12,196 nucleotides of DNA from Acidobacteriota bacterium (GTDB lineage Bacteria; Acidobacteriota; UBA890), in NCBI GenBank assembly GCA_030609765.1, contig JAUWTE010000041.1:1-12196 (forward strand), given 5' to 3'. The position numbers and the translations under genes are program-made. Below the pieces are notes generated by a model. That model saw only the letters and a program-made list of their open reading frames with translations, had not been told where the DNA came from and searched no databases. Below are positions 6,132 through 12,196 of this stretch, in pieces (positions within the stretch are counted from its first letter, which is position 1; every line of letters starts with the position of its first letter).

Positions 6132-7397
6132 TTAGCGACTATCGGTGTCCCTGAAGAGGGGGAAGACATTCTCTGTCAGGCGTGTGCGTAAGGTGTTCAA
6201 CACGGCGCGGGCGTCGGGGCGACGCGTGCCGTCCTCGCTGGGCGCCCCCTGAGAGTTGAAGGCGGCGATGACCGCAGTTCGGGTCGCGGGATCGATGTAG
6301 AAGAACGAAAAATAGGCCTTCTGGCTGCCGGTGTGGCCAATCAGCCGCAGCCCGCCTGTTTCCAGAATGAAGTAGGTCAGGCCCATCGACTGGCGCAGGT
6401 CCGCTGGGTCGGTGCCGCCGGGAGAAACGGGGTCGGCGATCTCGATTTCAGTCTTCCACATTTCCTCCAGCGTCGAGCGCTGAAGAACCACGTCGTACCG
6501 CAACTGCAGCGACTCATCGTCGGGGGCGCCAACCATGAACGCCAGGTACTTGGCCATGTCGGTGATCGGCGCATTCAGCCCGCCGTTCGAGACCGTGATC
6601 CCGGTGTCGAAATCGAGGCCGTTAGCTTGGGGTGCCCCGTCCTCCACGGTGTAGTTGTTGGCGCGGTACTCGAGCAGGTGGTAGGGGGTGTGGTCGAAGT
6701 AGGTGCGATGCATCTGGAGCGGCCGGAACACGTTCTTGTCGACGTACACCTCGTAGTCCTCGCCCGTCAGCAGTTCGATAATGCGACCCAGGAAGATGAT
6801 CCCCGGGTTGGAGTAGCTCCAGCGGCTGCCGGGCTCGAAGTGAATCTCGGTGTACGGCAACATCGCCACGATCTGCTCCCAACTCGTCGGCTCATGCGGC
6901 TGCCACTCCTCGCCGCCGCCCCAGGGCCACGTGGGGCCGCGGAATCCAGAGGAATGACTCATCAGGTGCCGGATGGTGATCTCGCGCATGCTGCCGAAGG
7001 GGTTGTGCACCTGGCGTAGCTCGGGGATGTAGTGCACTACCGGATCGTCCAAGCTCAGCAGGCCAAGATCGCGGAGCTGCATGATCGCGATGCCGGTGAA
7101 GGTCTTGGTGATCGACGCCCAATGGAAGATGGTGTTCTCGTCCACCCGGCGGCCGGTTTCCAGGTCGGCGAATCCGTACATCTCACGGGCCAGCGGCTCA
7201 CCATCTTCGAAAAACCACAGGCTGCCGCCCACCATGCCTTGCTCCTCCAGGAGGTGGACGAAGAAGTGTTGCACCTGCTCCCACGTCGGGTCGAACAGCG
7301 GCGGTGTTTGGGGGATGGAGCCGGCCGGCTCGGAAGCTCCCACAAGGAACACGATGGCGACAGCAACAAGTGCGAGGCGGGATGGTTGTTTGGTCAT
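6132..7397 (-). CDS. Exported serine hydrolase (class C beta-lactamase/PBP-like family)
   Basis: The 421-residue protein starts with a signal peptide (MTKQPSRLALVAVAIVFLVG, cleavage likely near residue 22-27). The serine beta-lactamase-like fold shows its three active-site motifs: SxxK as S95-I-T-K98 with nucleophile S95 (FHWASITKTF), YxN as Y195-S-N197 (RWSYSNPG), and HTG at 355-357 (LIGHTGSQKAYFS) in place of KTG. HTG is usual in the esterase and peptidase branches of the family, which hydrolyse esters, D-amino acid peptides or beta-lactams. True AmpC activity is not indicated, because AmpC enzymes carry KTG. The protein probably acts in the periplasm. Its ATG overlaps the stop of the dehydratase gene by 4 bases (ATGA on the minus strand, 7394-7397), so the two are translationally coupled. 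Confidence 0.92.
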   Translation of the reverse strand: MTKQPSRLALVAVAIVFLVGASEPAGSIPQTPPLFDPTWEQVQHFFVHLLEEQGMVGGSLWFFEDGEPLAREMYGFADLETGRRVDENTIFHWASITKTFTGIAIMQLRDLGLLSLDDPVVHYIPELRQVHNPFGSMREITIRHLMSHSSGFRGPTWPWGGGEEWQPHEPTSWEQIVAMLPYTEIHFEPGSRWSYSNPGIIFLGRIIELLTGEDYEVYVDKNVFRPLQMHRTYFDHTPYHLLEYRANNYTVEDGAPQANGLDFDTGITVSNGGLNAPITDMAKYLAFMVGAPDDESLQLRYDVVLQRSTLEEMWKTEIEIADPVSPGGTDPADLRQSMGLTYFILETGGLRLIGHTGSQKAYFSFFYIDPATRTAVIAAFNSQGAPSEDGTRRPDARAVLNTLRTRLTENVFPLFRDTDSR

Positions 7398-8356
7398 CCG
7401 AGGGCCTTCTCCAGAGTTTCCAGGCTGATACGTGCACCGCTGAGAACCAGCACGACCTTCTTGCCGGCGAAGCGTTCCTTGGTTTTCAGGAAGGAAGCCA
7501 CTGAGAGTGCCCCGGCACCCTCGACGAGCAGGTGGTGGTCCTCGAGGATCATGCGGATGGCCGCGGCGATCTCCGCTTCGCTCACCAGCACCCAGTCATC
7601 GACGCAGTCGCGACAAATGTCGAGGGTGATCGAGCCCGGTTCCACCCCGCCGGCTGAACCATCCGAGATCGTCGGGAGGGACTCCATCTCGACGATGTGC
7701 CCCGCTATTACCGACTCTTTCATCACGGCCGAATTCGCCGGCTGGCAGCCGATGATCTCGACCTCCGGATGTATGGACTTCAAGTAGCCCGCGATGCCTC
7801 CGATGAGGCCCCCGCCGCCAACCGGCACCAGGACCGCGTCGATCGCATCCGCCTGTCGCTCGAGCTCGATGCCGATCGTCCCCTGGCCGCCAATCACCTT
7901 GGGGTGGCTGTAGGGAGAGATGAATGTCTGCCCCTTTTCACCGGCATCCTTGCGGGCCTGAATCTCGGCGAGCACGCAGTCGCCGCCTATGAATCGCAGG
8001 TTCGCACCGTGCGATTGCAGGTCCCTGACCTTGGCGGCCGCGGCTGTTTCGGGCAGATAAATCGTTCCCTCACACCCGACGAATTTCAGGGCATGGGTAA
8101 ACGCCATGCCGTGGTTGCCGGAGGAAGCCGTCACGAGGCCACGCGCGCGCTCCTCCGCATCGAGCGCCAACAGGCTGTTTATGGCGCCACGGAACTTGAA
8201 CGAGCTGGAGATCTGCAGGTTCTCGAGCTTCAACGAAACCTCGCATGCGCCCGCCTCACTCAGCGGTATGGAAGGCTCGAGCGGTGTCTCCCGGATGTGC
8301 TCCCGGATGCGCTGTTCCGCCTCGAGTGCCTCTGCCCTTACCTCATCCGCAGTCAT
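7394..8356 (-). CDS. Threonine/serine dehydratase-like PLP enzyme (fold type II)
   Basis: This 320-residue cytoplasmic enzyme has the features of threonine dehydratases and serine racemases. These include the PLP Schiff-base lysine K54 in SSFKFRGA, the substrate loop SSGNHGMA (78-85) and the phosphate-binding glycine loop GGGGLIGG (180-187). The C-terminal motif reads LSGARISLETL where classical enzymes have SGGN; S306 is still present to contact the pyridine nitrogen. There is no C-terminal ACT domain, so it resembles the short catabolic type rather than feedback-controlled IlvA. The likely reaction is deamination of L-threonine or L-serine to a 2-oxo acid and ammonia, but racemase or hydroxy-amino-acid specificity (as in EutB-like proteins) is possible. 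AAGGAG lies about 11 bases before the ATG. The phosphatase gene is 108 bases upstream and the serine hydrolase gene overlaps its end. Confidence 0.9.
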   Translation of the reverse strand: MTADEVRAEALEAEQRIREHIRETPLEPSIPLSEAGACEVSLKLENLQISSSFKFRGAINSLLALDAEERARGLVTASSGNHGMAFTHALKFVGCEGTIYLPETAAAAKVRDLQSHGANLRFIGGDCVLAEIQARKDAGEKGQTFISPYSHPKVIGGQGTIGIELERQADAIDAVLVPVGGGGLIGGIAGYLKSIHPEVEIIGCQPANSAVMKESVIAGHIVEMESLPTISDGSAGGVEPGSITLDICRDCVDDWVLVSEAEIAAAIRMILEDHHLLVEGAGALSVASFLKTKERFAGKKVVLVLSGARISLETLEKALG

Positions 8357-8464
8357 TCAGGTTGCTTCTCCTTCCGCTCACGGACACCGCGCTGCCGGCG
8401 GGCCGCGGTCGGATCGCCGAGGGAACCTCTGTGCAGGCCGGCGGCGAGCCGTTCTGTTCGGCTT

Positions 8465-10222
8465 CTACTGGGAATCGCCGAGCGTGGCACCCACAGTATT
8501 CCGTGGTGCCATGACCAGGTCGCTGCGGTCAACCCCGTCGAGGTTGTCGGGAGCGTCGATTCCCAGCAATGTCGCCAAGGTTGGCGCCAGATCGACGGTG
8601 TAGACCGGGTCGGGGACATCCCCTGCGCTCACGCCCGAAGCGTAGATCAACATGGGCACCCAGGTGTCATGGTCGTAGGCCGAGCCGTGTGTGCTGCCGT
8701 GGTCCAGGTCGTCGAGAACCCATGGCTCGAATTGAACCACGACGTCGGGGCTGCGCTCCAGGGAATAGCCGTGCAGGAAGCGCCGATGATACGTGTCGGT
8801 GGGCGCGGTCCCATCGGATGCGAGCTCCGAGCCCGTCCAGACCTCGGCGACGTGAGCACACTGCTCGAGCTGGCGAGCGATCTCCTCCTCGATCTCCTGG
8901 CGCGAGAAACTGCTCGTCTCGATGGTGTCGAGATCCAAATAGAAGTCGCGGATCACCCAGCGCTCGTCGCCGAACTTCTCCTTCAGAGCCCAATGCACTT
9001 GCTGGAAGCAGAGAACGTCATCAACGCCAAGACGCAACCCATCGCGACCTTTCATCTGGCGGTATTCGGGGATGTCCATGATGCCGTGGTCTGACGTCAG
9101 CGCCACCACGGTGTGTTCCAGCCCTACCTTCGCATCGATGAAATCGAGGAGCTCGCCCAACATCCGATCGATGCGCAGGAGTGTGTCGACGATTTCGGGA
9201 CTGTTGGGTCCGTACCGGTGCCCAACCAGGTCGAGCTGCGAGAAGCTGATGCCGAGGTAGTCGAGCACGTCGTCCGCACCGAGCTCCTCGTTCTCGATGA
9301 TTGCCTCGGAGAAGCGGGCCAGATACGGATCGACGAGCGGCGTATCGTAGAGCGATGCGTAGAACGTCGCGTCGGGGGCGATCTCCAGATCGCCGATGAT
9401 GTGAGGAAACGATGGCTGATAGACGCCCTCGTCGAGGATCCCCACGTCGAGCTCCTCGAGATCCCAATCGACAGGTATCTGCTCCCATGCCGAGCCGAAG
9501 ATCTGGTCGAGCAGCTTCTGGTCATTGAAGTCATCGACCCAGGTGCGATCCTCGTCCTCGGACTCATCCGAGGACCGCTCCCTGTAGTAGGGCTCGTAGT
9601 AGGAGCTGGTGATCCAGTCGCCTGTGCTGTCGTTGTACCAGAAGGCACCGTCGGCTTCGTGGCCGCCCAGCATGATGGCGGCCCGGTCCTTGGCACTCGC
9701 GGTGAAGACCTTCGATTCGGGGCTCTTTGCCTTCAGCCAGTCGCCGATGTTCGTGACCTGCAGGTTTCGTGGCGATCTGTAGTGGTCCGGATCGGCGGCG
9801 CAGTAAACGCGCTCGTCTAGCTCACGGTCGTACCAGTAGTTGCCGACAATTCCAGAGTGGCGCGGGTAGGCGCCCGTGCTGATCGTGGCGTGGCCGACGC
9901 CGGTTACCGTGTTGTTGTGGTCGTGATTGGCGTTCGTGAAGCTGACACCCTCGTCGAGGAGTCGCTTCAGCCCGAACTGGAAGAGCGGCCGGTAGCGAGT
10001 GAAGTAGTCGGCGCGTAACTGGTCGATGGTGATAATGACAAAAAGGCGAGGCTGGGGAGAAAGGAGCTCGGAGACCGGCGGAGACGCCTCCTCGACGGGG
10101 GGGGCGCAGTTCGAGAGTGCGAGGCCGCCCAGCGCCAGTGCCGCCGCGACGACGGCCAGCGCCGCGGATGATGGAAAAGATTGCCGCACAGAATACCGGT
10201 ATCGTCGATTTCGTCCATTCAT
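8465..10222 (-). CDS. PafA-like alkaline phosphatase family protein, probable lipoprotein
   Basis: The 585-residue exported protein has a hydrophobic signal (about 17-37) ending LALSNC, so C39 is a candidate lipidation site, although Asn before Cys is unusual. The alkaline phosphatase superfamily core is complete: metal ligand D67 (ITIDQLRADY), nucleophile T107 (NTVTGVGHAT), D331 and H335 (DLVGHRYGP), D378/H379 (TSDHGIMD) and H512 (THGSAYDHD). N128 (GNYWYD) plus K178 and R180 (AKDRAAIM) match the Asn, Lys and Arg that give PafA its phosphate monoesterase preference, so a two-zinc phosphomonoesterase acting outside the cytoplasm is more likely than a phosphodiesterase. I chose ATG 10222 (AAGGAGG about 11 bases before it, and start of the signal peptide) rather than the extension to 10336. 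It diverges from the hibernation factor gene and heads a minus-strand run with the dehydratase and hydrolase. Confidence 0.92.
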   Translation of the reverse strand: MNGRNRRYRYSVRQSFPSSAALAVVAAALALGGLALSNCAPPVEEASPPVSELLSPQPRLFVIITIDQLRADYFTRYRPLFQFGLKRLLDEGVSFTNANHDHNNTVTGVGHATISTGAYPRHSGIVGNYWYDRELDERVYCAADPDHYRSPRNLQVTNIGDWLKAKSPESKVFTASAKDRAAIMLGGHEADGAFWYNDSTGDWITSSYYEPYYRERSSDESEDEDRTWVDDFNDQKLLDQIFGSAWEQIPVDWDLEELDVGILDEGVYQPSFPHIIGDLEIAPDATFYASLYDTPLVDPYLARFSEAIIENEELGADDVLDYLGISFSQLDLVGHRYGPNSPEIVDTLLRIDRMLGELLDFIDAKVGLEHTVVALTSDHGIMDIPEYRQMKGRDGLRLGVDDVLCFQQVHWALKEKFGDERWVIRDFYLDLDTIETSSFSRQEIEEEIARQLEQCAHVAEVWTGSELASDGTAPTDTYHRRFLHGYSLERSPDVVVQFEPWVLDDLDHGSTHGSAYDHDTWVPMLIYASGVSAGDVPDPVYTVDLAPTLATLLGIDAPDNLDGVDRSDLVMAPRNTVGATLGDSQ

Positions 10223-10309
10223 CTCGGCTCGACCCTCCTTCTCTCGCAAAGGTACACCGAATCTCGGGGCGTCGTTGACCTCCATCCCGGACGATGTTCT
10301 CGGGCCAGC

Positions 10310-10327
10310 GAATCCAATCTTGGATTC
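10310..10327. promoter_or_regulatory. Operator-like inverted repeat between phosphatase and hibernation factor
   Basis: GAATCCAATCTTGGATTC consists of two perfect 8-bp arms separated by 2 bases. It sits in the 200-base divergent intergenic region and overlaps the candidate -35 of the HPF promoter, the usual position for a dimeric repressor. It is AT-richer than its surroundings. The binding protein is unknown. Confidence 0.5.
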
Positions 10328-10349
10328 TGCAAACATCCCGTCTTATGAT
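10320..10349 (+). promoter_or_regulatory. Candidate sigma-70 type promoter for the hibernation factor gene
   Basis: TTGGAT at 10320-10325 (3 of 6 consensus bases) and TATGAT at 10344-10349 (5 of 6) are separated by 18 bases. Transcription would start near 10356, giving a leader of about 65 bases before the GTG start. Confidence 0.45.
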
Positions 10350-10410
10350 GAAGGGGACGTACCGGGGGCCGCATGAGGGGCCCTTTAGCGATCATTGCCT
10401 CGAGACTGCA

Positions 10411-10417
10411 AAGGAGG
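10411..10417 (+). promoter_or_regulatory. Ribosome binding site deciding the GTG start of hpf
   Basis: AAGGAGG ends 5 bases before GTG 10423. The upstream in-frame ATGs lack a comparable site. Confidence 0.75.
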
Positions 10418-10422
10418 GCACG

Positions 10423-10770
10423 GTGGATCTTCCGCTGGAAATCACCACCCGCGATACACATCTGTCCGACAGGAACGCTGCACTGATTCGCAAGAAGGCC
10501 GAGGGGCTCACGAAGTACTACACGCGGATCACGGGTTGTCGTGTGGTGATCGATGGACCCGGCGACAGCCATCGTAGTGGCGGGCCGTACAAGTTGCGCA
10601 TCGAGGTCGAGGTGCCCGGGAGCAACGTCGTCGTCGACAAGCAGGTGGCAGAGGATATCGAGGCGGCAATCCGTAGCGCCTTCGACGCGGCACGCCGACA
10701 GATCAAAGACTACGCCCGCGTCCAGCGGGGACAGGTGAAAAGTCGCAGCGAGGAGGACGCCGAAGAGTAG
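10423..10770 (+). CDS. hpf: Short ribosome hibernation promoting factor (HPF/RaiA family)
   Basis: The 115-residue protein shows the sigma-54 modulation/S30EA ribosome-binding fold: MDLPLEITTRDTHLSDRN, helix AALIRKKAEGLTKYY, then strands GCRVVIDGPG and YKLRIEVEVPGSNVVVDK and the closing helix DIEAAIRSAFDAARRQIKDY. Such proteins bind the 30S decoding centre in starving or stationary cells and block translation or promote ribosome dimers. Only the single domain is present, with a charged tail (RSEEDAEE), so it is the short form lacking the C-terminal dimerisation domain of long HPF; HPF and RaiA/YfiA cannot be separated here. I chose GTG 10423 because AAGGAGG at 10411-10417 lies 5 bases before it and the family homology starts there; the frame is open back to 10294. 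Its stop is 12 bases from that of the convergent transporter gene, with no terminator between. Confidence 0.93.
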   Translation: MDLPLEITTRDTHLSDRNAALIRKKAEGLTKYYTRITGCRVVIDGPGDSHRSGGPYKLRIEVEVPGSNVVVDKQVAEDIEAAIRSAFDAARRQIKDYARVQRGQVKSRSEEDAEE

Positions 10771-10782
10771 CGCCCGGCCACC

Positions 10783-12105
10783 CTATACCCGCACACCGCG
10801 TTCCTTCAGCAGGCGCCAAACGGCCGGCACCAGGTAGATGTTTCCAATCACCCTGCCGACAACCAGCGCAAGCGCCGCGACGTAAACGCCGATCATGTGG
10901 TACCACCAGATGCCGACGAGCAGGACCGAGGCGATTCCGGCGATCTCGGTGAGCGTCGAGCCGCCCAGCGGCGAGGTGTGGCGGGCGTTGATCAGCAGGG
11001 CTCGCTGAAAAGAGATCAGCACCGTGATGGCGGGCAGTATGACCATGATGCGCGTCGGCGTGAGAGCCAACTCGACGAGCTCGGGCGGAAGCCCGACGAC
11101 GTCCCGATACCAGAAGGTCGCAAGCGGCGAGTAGGCCACGATGGCCAAAGCCGCTGAAGAGAAGGCGGCCAGCGCCAAAACGAAATTGCGCAATTCTCGG
11201 TAATGCTCGCCGCGATCGCCCAAGAGTGCGATCCCGACCTCCTGGAAAGACATACCGACGCTGCGGAAGATGAAAGTGAAGGCCTGCACGACGGGAAAGA
11301 GGGCCAGCGACTCGAGCGGGAAGCGGCTCTGACCGAGAAAGAAGGTGACGATGGGCTGCACCCCCAGCGCTAGGATCGAGGTCAGTGCGAGGGGGGTGTA
11401 GAACTGAAAGATCTGGCCCTGTGAGAGTGAGTCCTTGCCGGCTTCTTCGATGCCTCGGAACCTTAAGTCGCCAGCTACCAGATGGGTCATCAGGCCGGTG
11501 GCGATAGCTTCGGCGATGACACCGCACGATAGCGCCAGTGCTCCCACCGAGGCGCCGCTCAACGGGGTGAAGCGCGCAACGCCCACCGCCGTGATCGCCA
11601 TCGTGGTAACGCGCATCACCGTTCCCACGGCGACCAATCGTGTCAGATTGTTGCGTACCAGGAGCCCCTGGTGGAAGCGCCGGTAGCCGATAGCCGCCGG
11701 CCAGGGCAGCAGCAGCAAGAGGGCCGTGTGGGTGAGTCCGGCGACGTTATCCGGAAGCCTCAGCAGCCCCTCCGCCAGGAGACGGAAGACGGGCGGCAGC
11801 AGAACGAGCACCAGCACCAGGGTGAGCAAGATGTTGGCGCGGTAGGCGAAGCGCCGCATGGCAACGTATGTGTTGCGGGTCGACACCAAGGCTGTGGAGG
11901 CGCTGAGAAACTGGATAACAGGTGACTCGATTACGAGTGCCAACACGAAGGCGACGCCGTAGGCAGCGAGGTTTTCCGTCGGGTTGGGAAGGCGCGCGAT
12001 CACCGCCGCCAGAAACGGGCCCTCGACCGACATCATCAGCCAGGTGCCGGCGAGGGGTAGCCAGAAGCTGAGGATTCGGCGGTTGGTTAGCTCGGAGGGG
12101 CTCAT
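10783..12105 (-). CDS. MATE-like (MOP superfamily) multi-pass transporter
   Basis: This 440-residue protein has about twelve hydrophobic segments and a two-fold internal layout. The first half opens ILSFWLPLAGTWLMMSVEGP (11-30) and the second opens QFYTPLALTSILALGVQPIV (234-253), the repeated first helix of MATE-type flippase folds. The N-terminal segment ENLAAYGVAFVLALVIESP resembles bacterial MATE relatives and the progressive ankylosis (ANK) group more than classic NorM pumps, but I cannot assign the branch. A role in exporting a small molecule or flipping a lipid-linked substrate across the inner membrane is inferred from the fold only. I chose ATG 12105: the frame extends to GTG 12162, but that extension has no ribosome binding site and no membrane character, while ATG 12105 follows a good -10 hexamer. 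It is convergent with the hpf gene. Confidence 0.85.
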   Translation of the reverse strand: MSPSELTNRRILSFWLPLAGTWLMMSVEGPFLAAVIARLPNPTENLAAYGVAFVLALVIESPVIQFLSASTALVSTRNTYVAMRRFAYRANILLTLVLVLVLLPPVFRLLAEGLLRLPDNVAGLTHTALLLLLPWPAAIGYRRFHQGLLVRNNLTRLVAVGTVMRVTTMAITAVGVARFTPLSGASVGALALSCGVIAEAIATGLMTHLVAGDLRFRGIEEAGKDSLSQGQIFQFYTPLALTSILALGVQPIVTFFLGQSRFPLESLALFPVVQAFTFIFRSVGMSFQEVGIALLGDRGEHYRELRNFVLALAAFSSAALAIVAYSPLATFWYRDVVGLPPELVELALTPTRIMVILPAITVLISFQRALLINARHTSPLGGSTLTEIAGIASVLLVGIWWYHMIGVYVAALALVVGRVIGNIYLVPAVWRLLKERGVRV

Positions 12106-12118
12106 GTGATGGACTATA
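12106..12118 (-). promoter_or_regulatory. -10 hexamer placed for a leaderless transporter mRNA
   Basis: On the minus strand TATAGT (12118-12113) is followed by exactly 7 bases and then the ATG at 12105. There is no purine-rich Shine-Dalgarno before this ATG. This matches the arrangement of leaderless transcripts, where RNA begins at the A of the start codon. No good -35 is seen near 12136-12141. The remaining bases to the window end (12119-12196) hold nothing else I recognise. Confidence 0.4.
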
Positions 12119-12196
12119 GACCTCGTGGCAGCGCAGTGCAGCGCGGGCCGGTCGGGCGACACTCAGGGCCTGTTCAGGGGGCTCCTCGCTGTGCTC

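Noticed and set aside
7697..9094. 465-codon open frame on the plus strand, antisense to the dehydratase and phosphatase genes
   Set aside because: It lies opposite two genes with complete catalytic motifs. It shows no recognisable domain, and long antisense frames are expected in GC-rich coding DNA.
10368..10390. GGGCC/GGCCC hairpin followed by TTT in the hpf leader, as a possible attenuator
   Set aside because: The stem has only 5 bp with an 8-base loop, followed by three Ts, which is too weak to call a terminator.
10703..11527. 274-codon minus-strand frame overlapping the transporter gene
   Set aside because: It is Arg/His-rich frame-shadow sequence, while the overlapping frame encodes regular membrane helices.

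Overview
The window is GC-rich, densely coding bacterial chromosomal DNA. I see no phage genes, transposases, CRISPR arrays or RNA genes. The best lineage clue is an 808-residue MacB/FtsX-type permease with two fused FtsX modules and no ATPase gene beside it. This is the ADOP architecture (acidobacterial duplicated orphan permease), expanded mainly in Acidobacteriota and Gemmatimonadota. An uncultured member of one of those phyla is the most likely source, but no marker gene settles it.

Layout, left to right. (1) Positions 1-418 hold the 3' end of an antitoxin-like gene overlapping the 5' two thirds of a PIN-domain toxin gene (VapBC type). The toxin's homology stops at about 418, and the next recognisable sequence is the 3' end of an opposing gene, so the toxin looks like a remnant. 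(2) On the minus strand, 3846 down to 423 carries the ADOP permease followed by a TPR-receiver response regulator with no output domain. (3) On the plus strand, 4089-6054 is a compact run of four genes: SnoaL-like protein, small cupin, ACT-domain protein and NnrU-family membrane protein. (4) On the minus strand, 10222 down to 6132 carries a PafA-like alkaline phosphatase, a threonine/serine dehydratase-like PLP enzyme and an exported serine hydrolase; the last two overlap by 4 bases. (5) On the plus strand, 10423-10770 encodes a short HPF/RaiA ribosome hibernation factor, divergent from the phosphatase. The shared 200-base region holds a perfect 8-bp-arm inverted repeat lying on the -35 of a plausible promoter for the hibernation factor. 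(6) On the minus strand, 12105 down to 10783 encodes a MATE-like multi-pass transporter, whose ATG sits 7 bases after a good -10 hexamer, as in a leaderless mRNA.

How the genes work together is mostly unclear. The tightest links are the overlapping cupin/ACT and dehydratase/hydrolase pairs, which argue for co-translation. Most of the window looks like ordinary chromosomal housekeeping and stress genes. The points most worth a second look are the broken toxin junction, the operator-like palindrome before the hibernation factor, the receiver protein without an output domain, and the conserved-looking SnoaL-cupin-ACT-NnrU run. I do not see a convincing new defence or mobile system.
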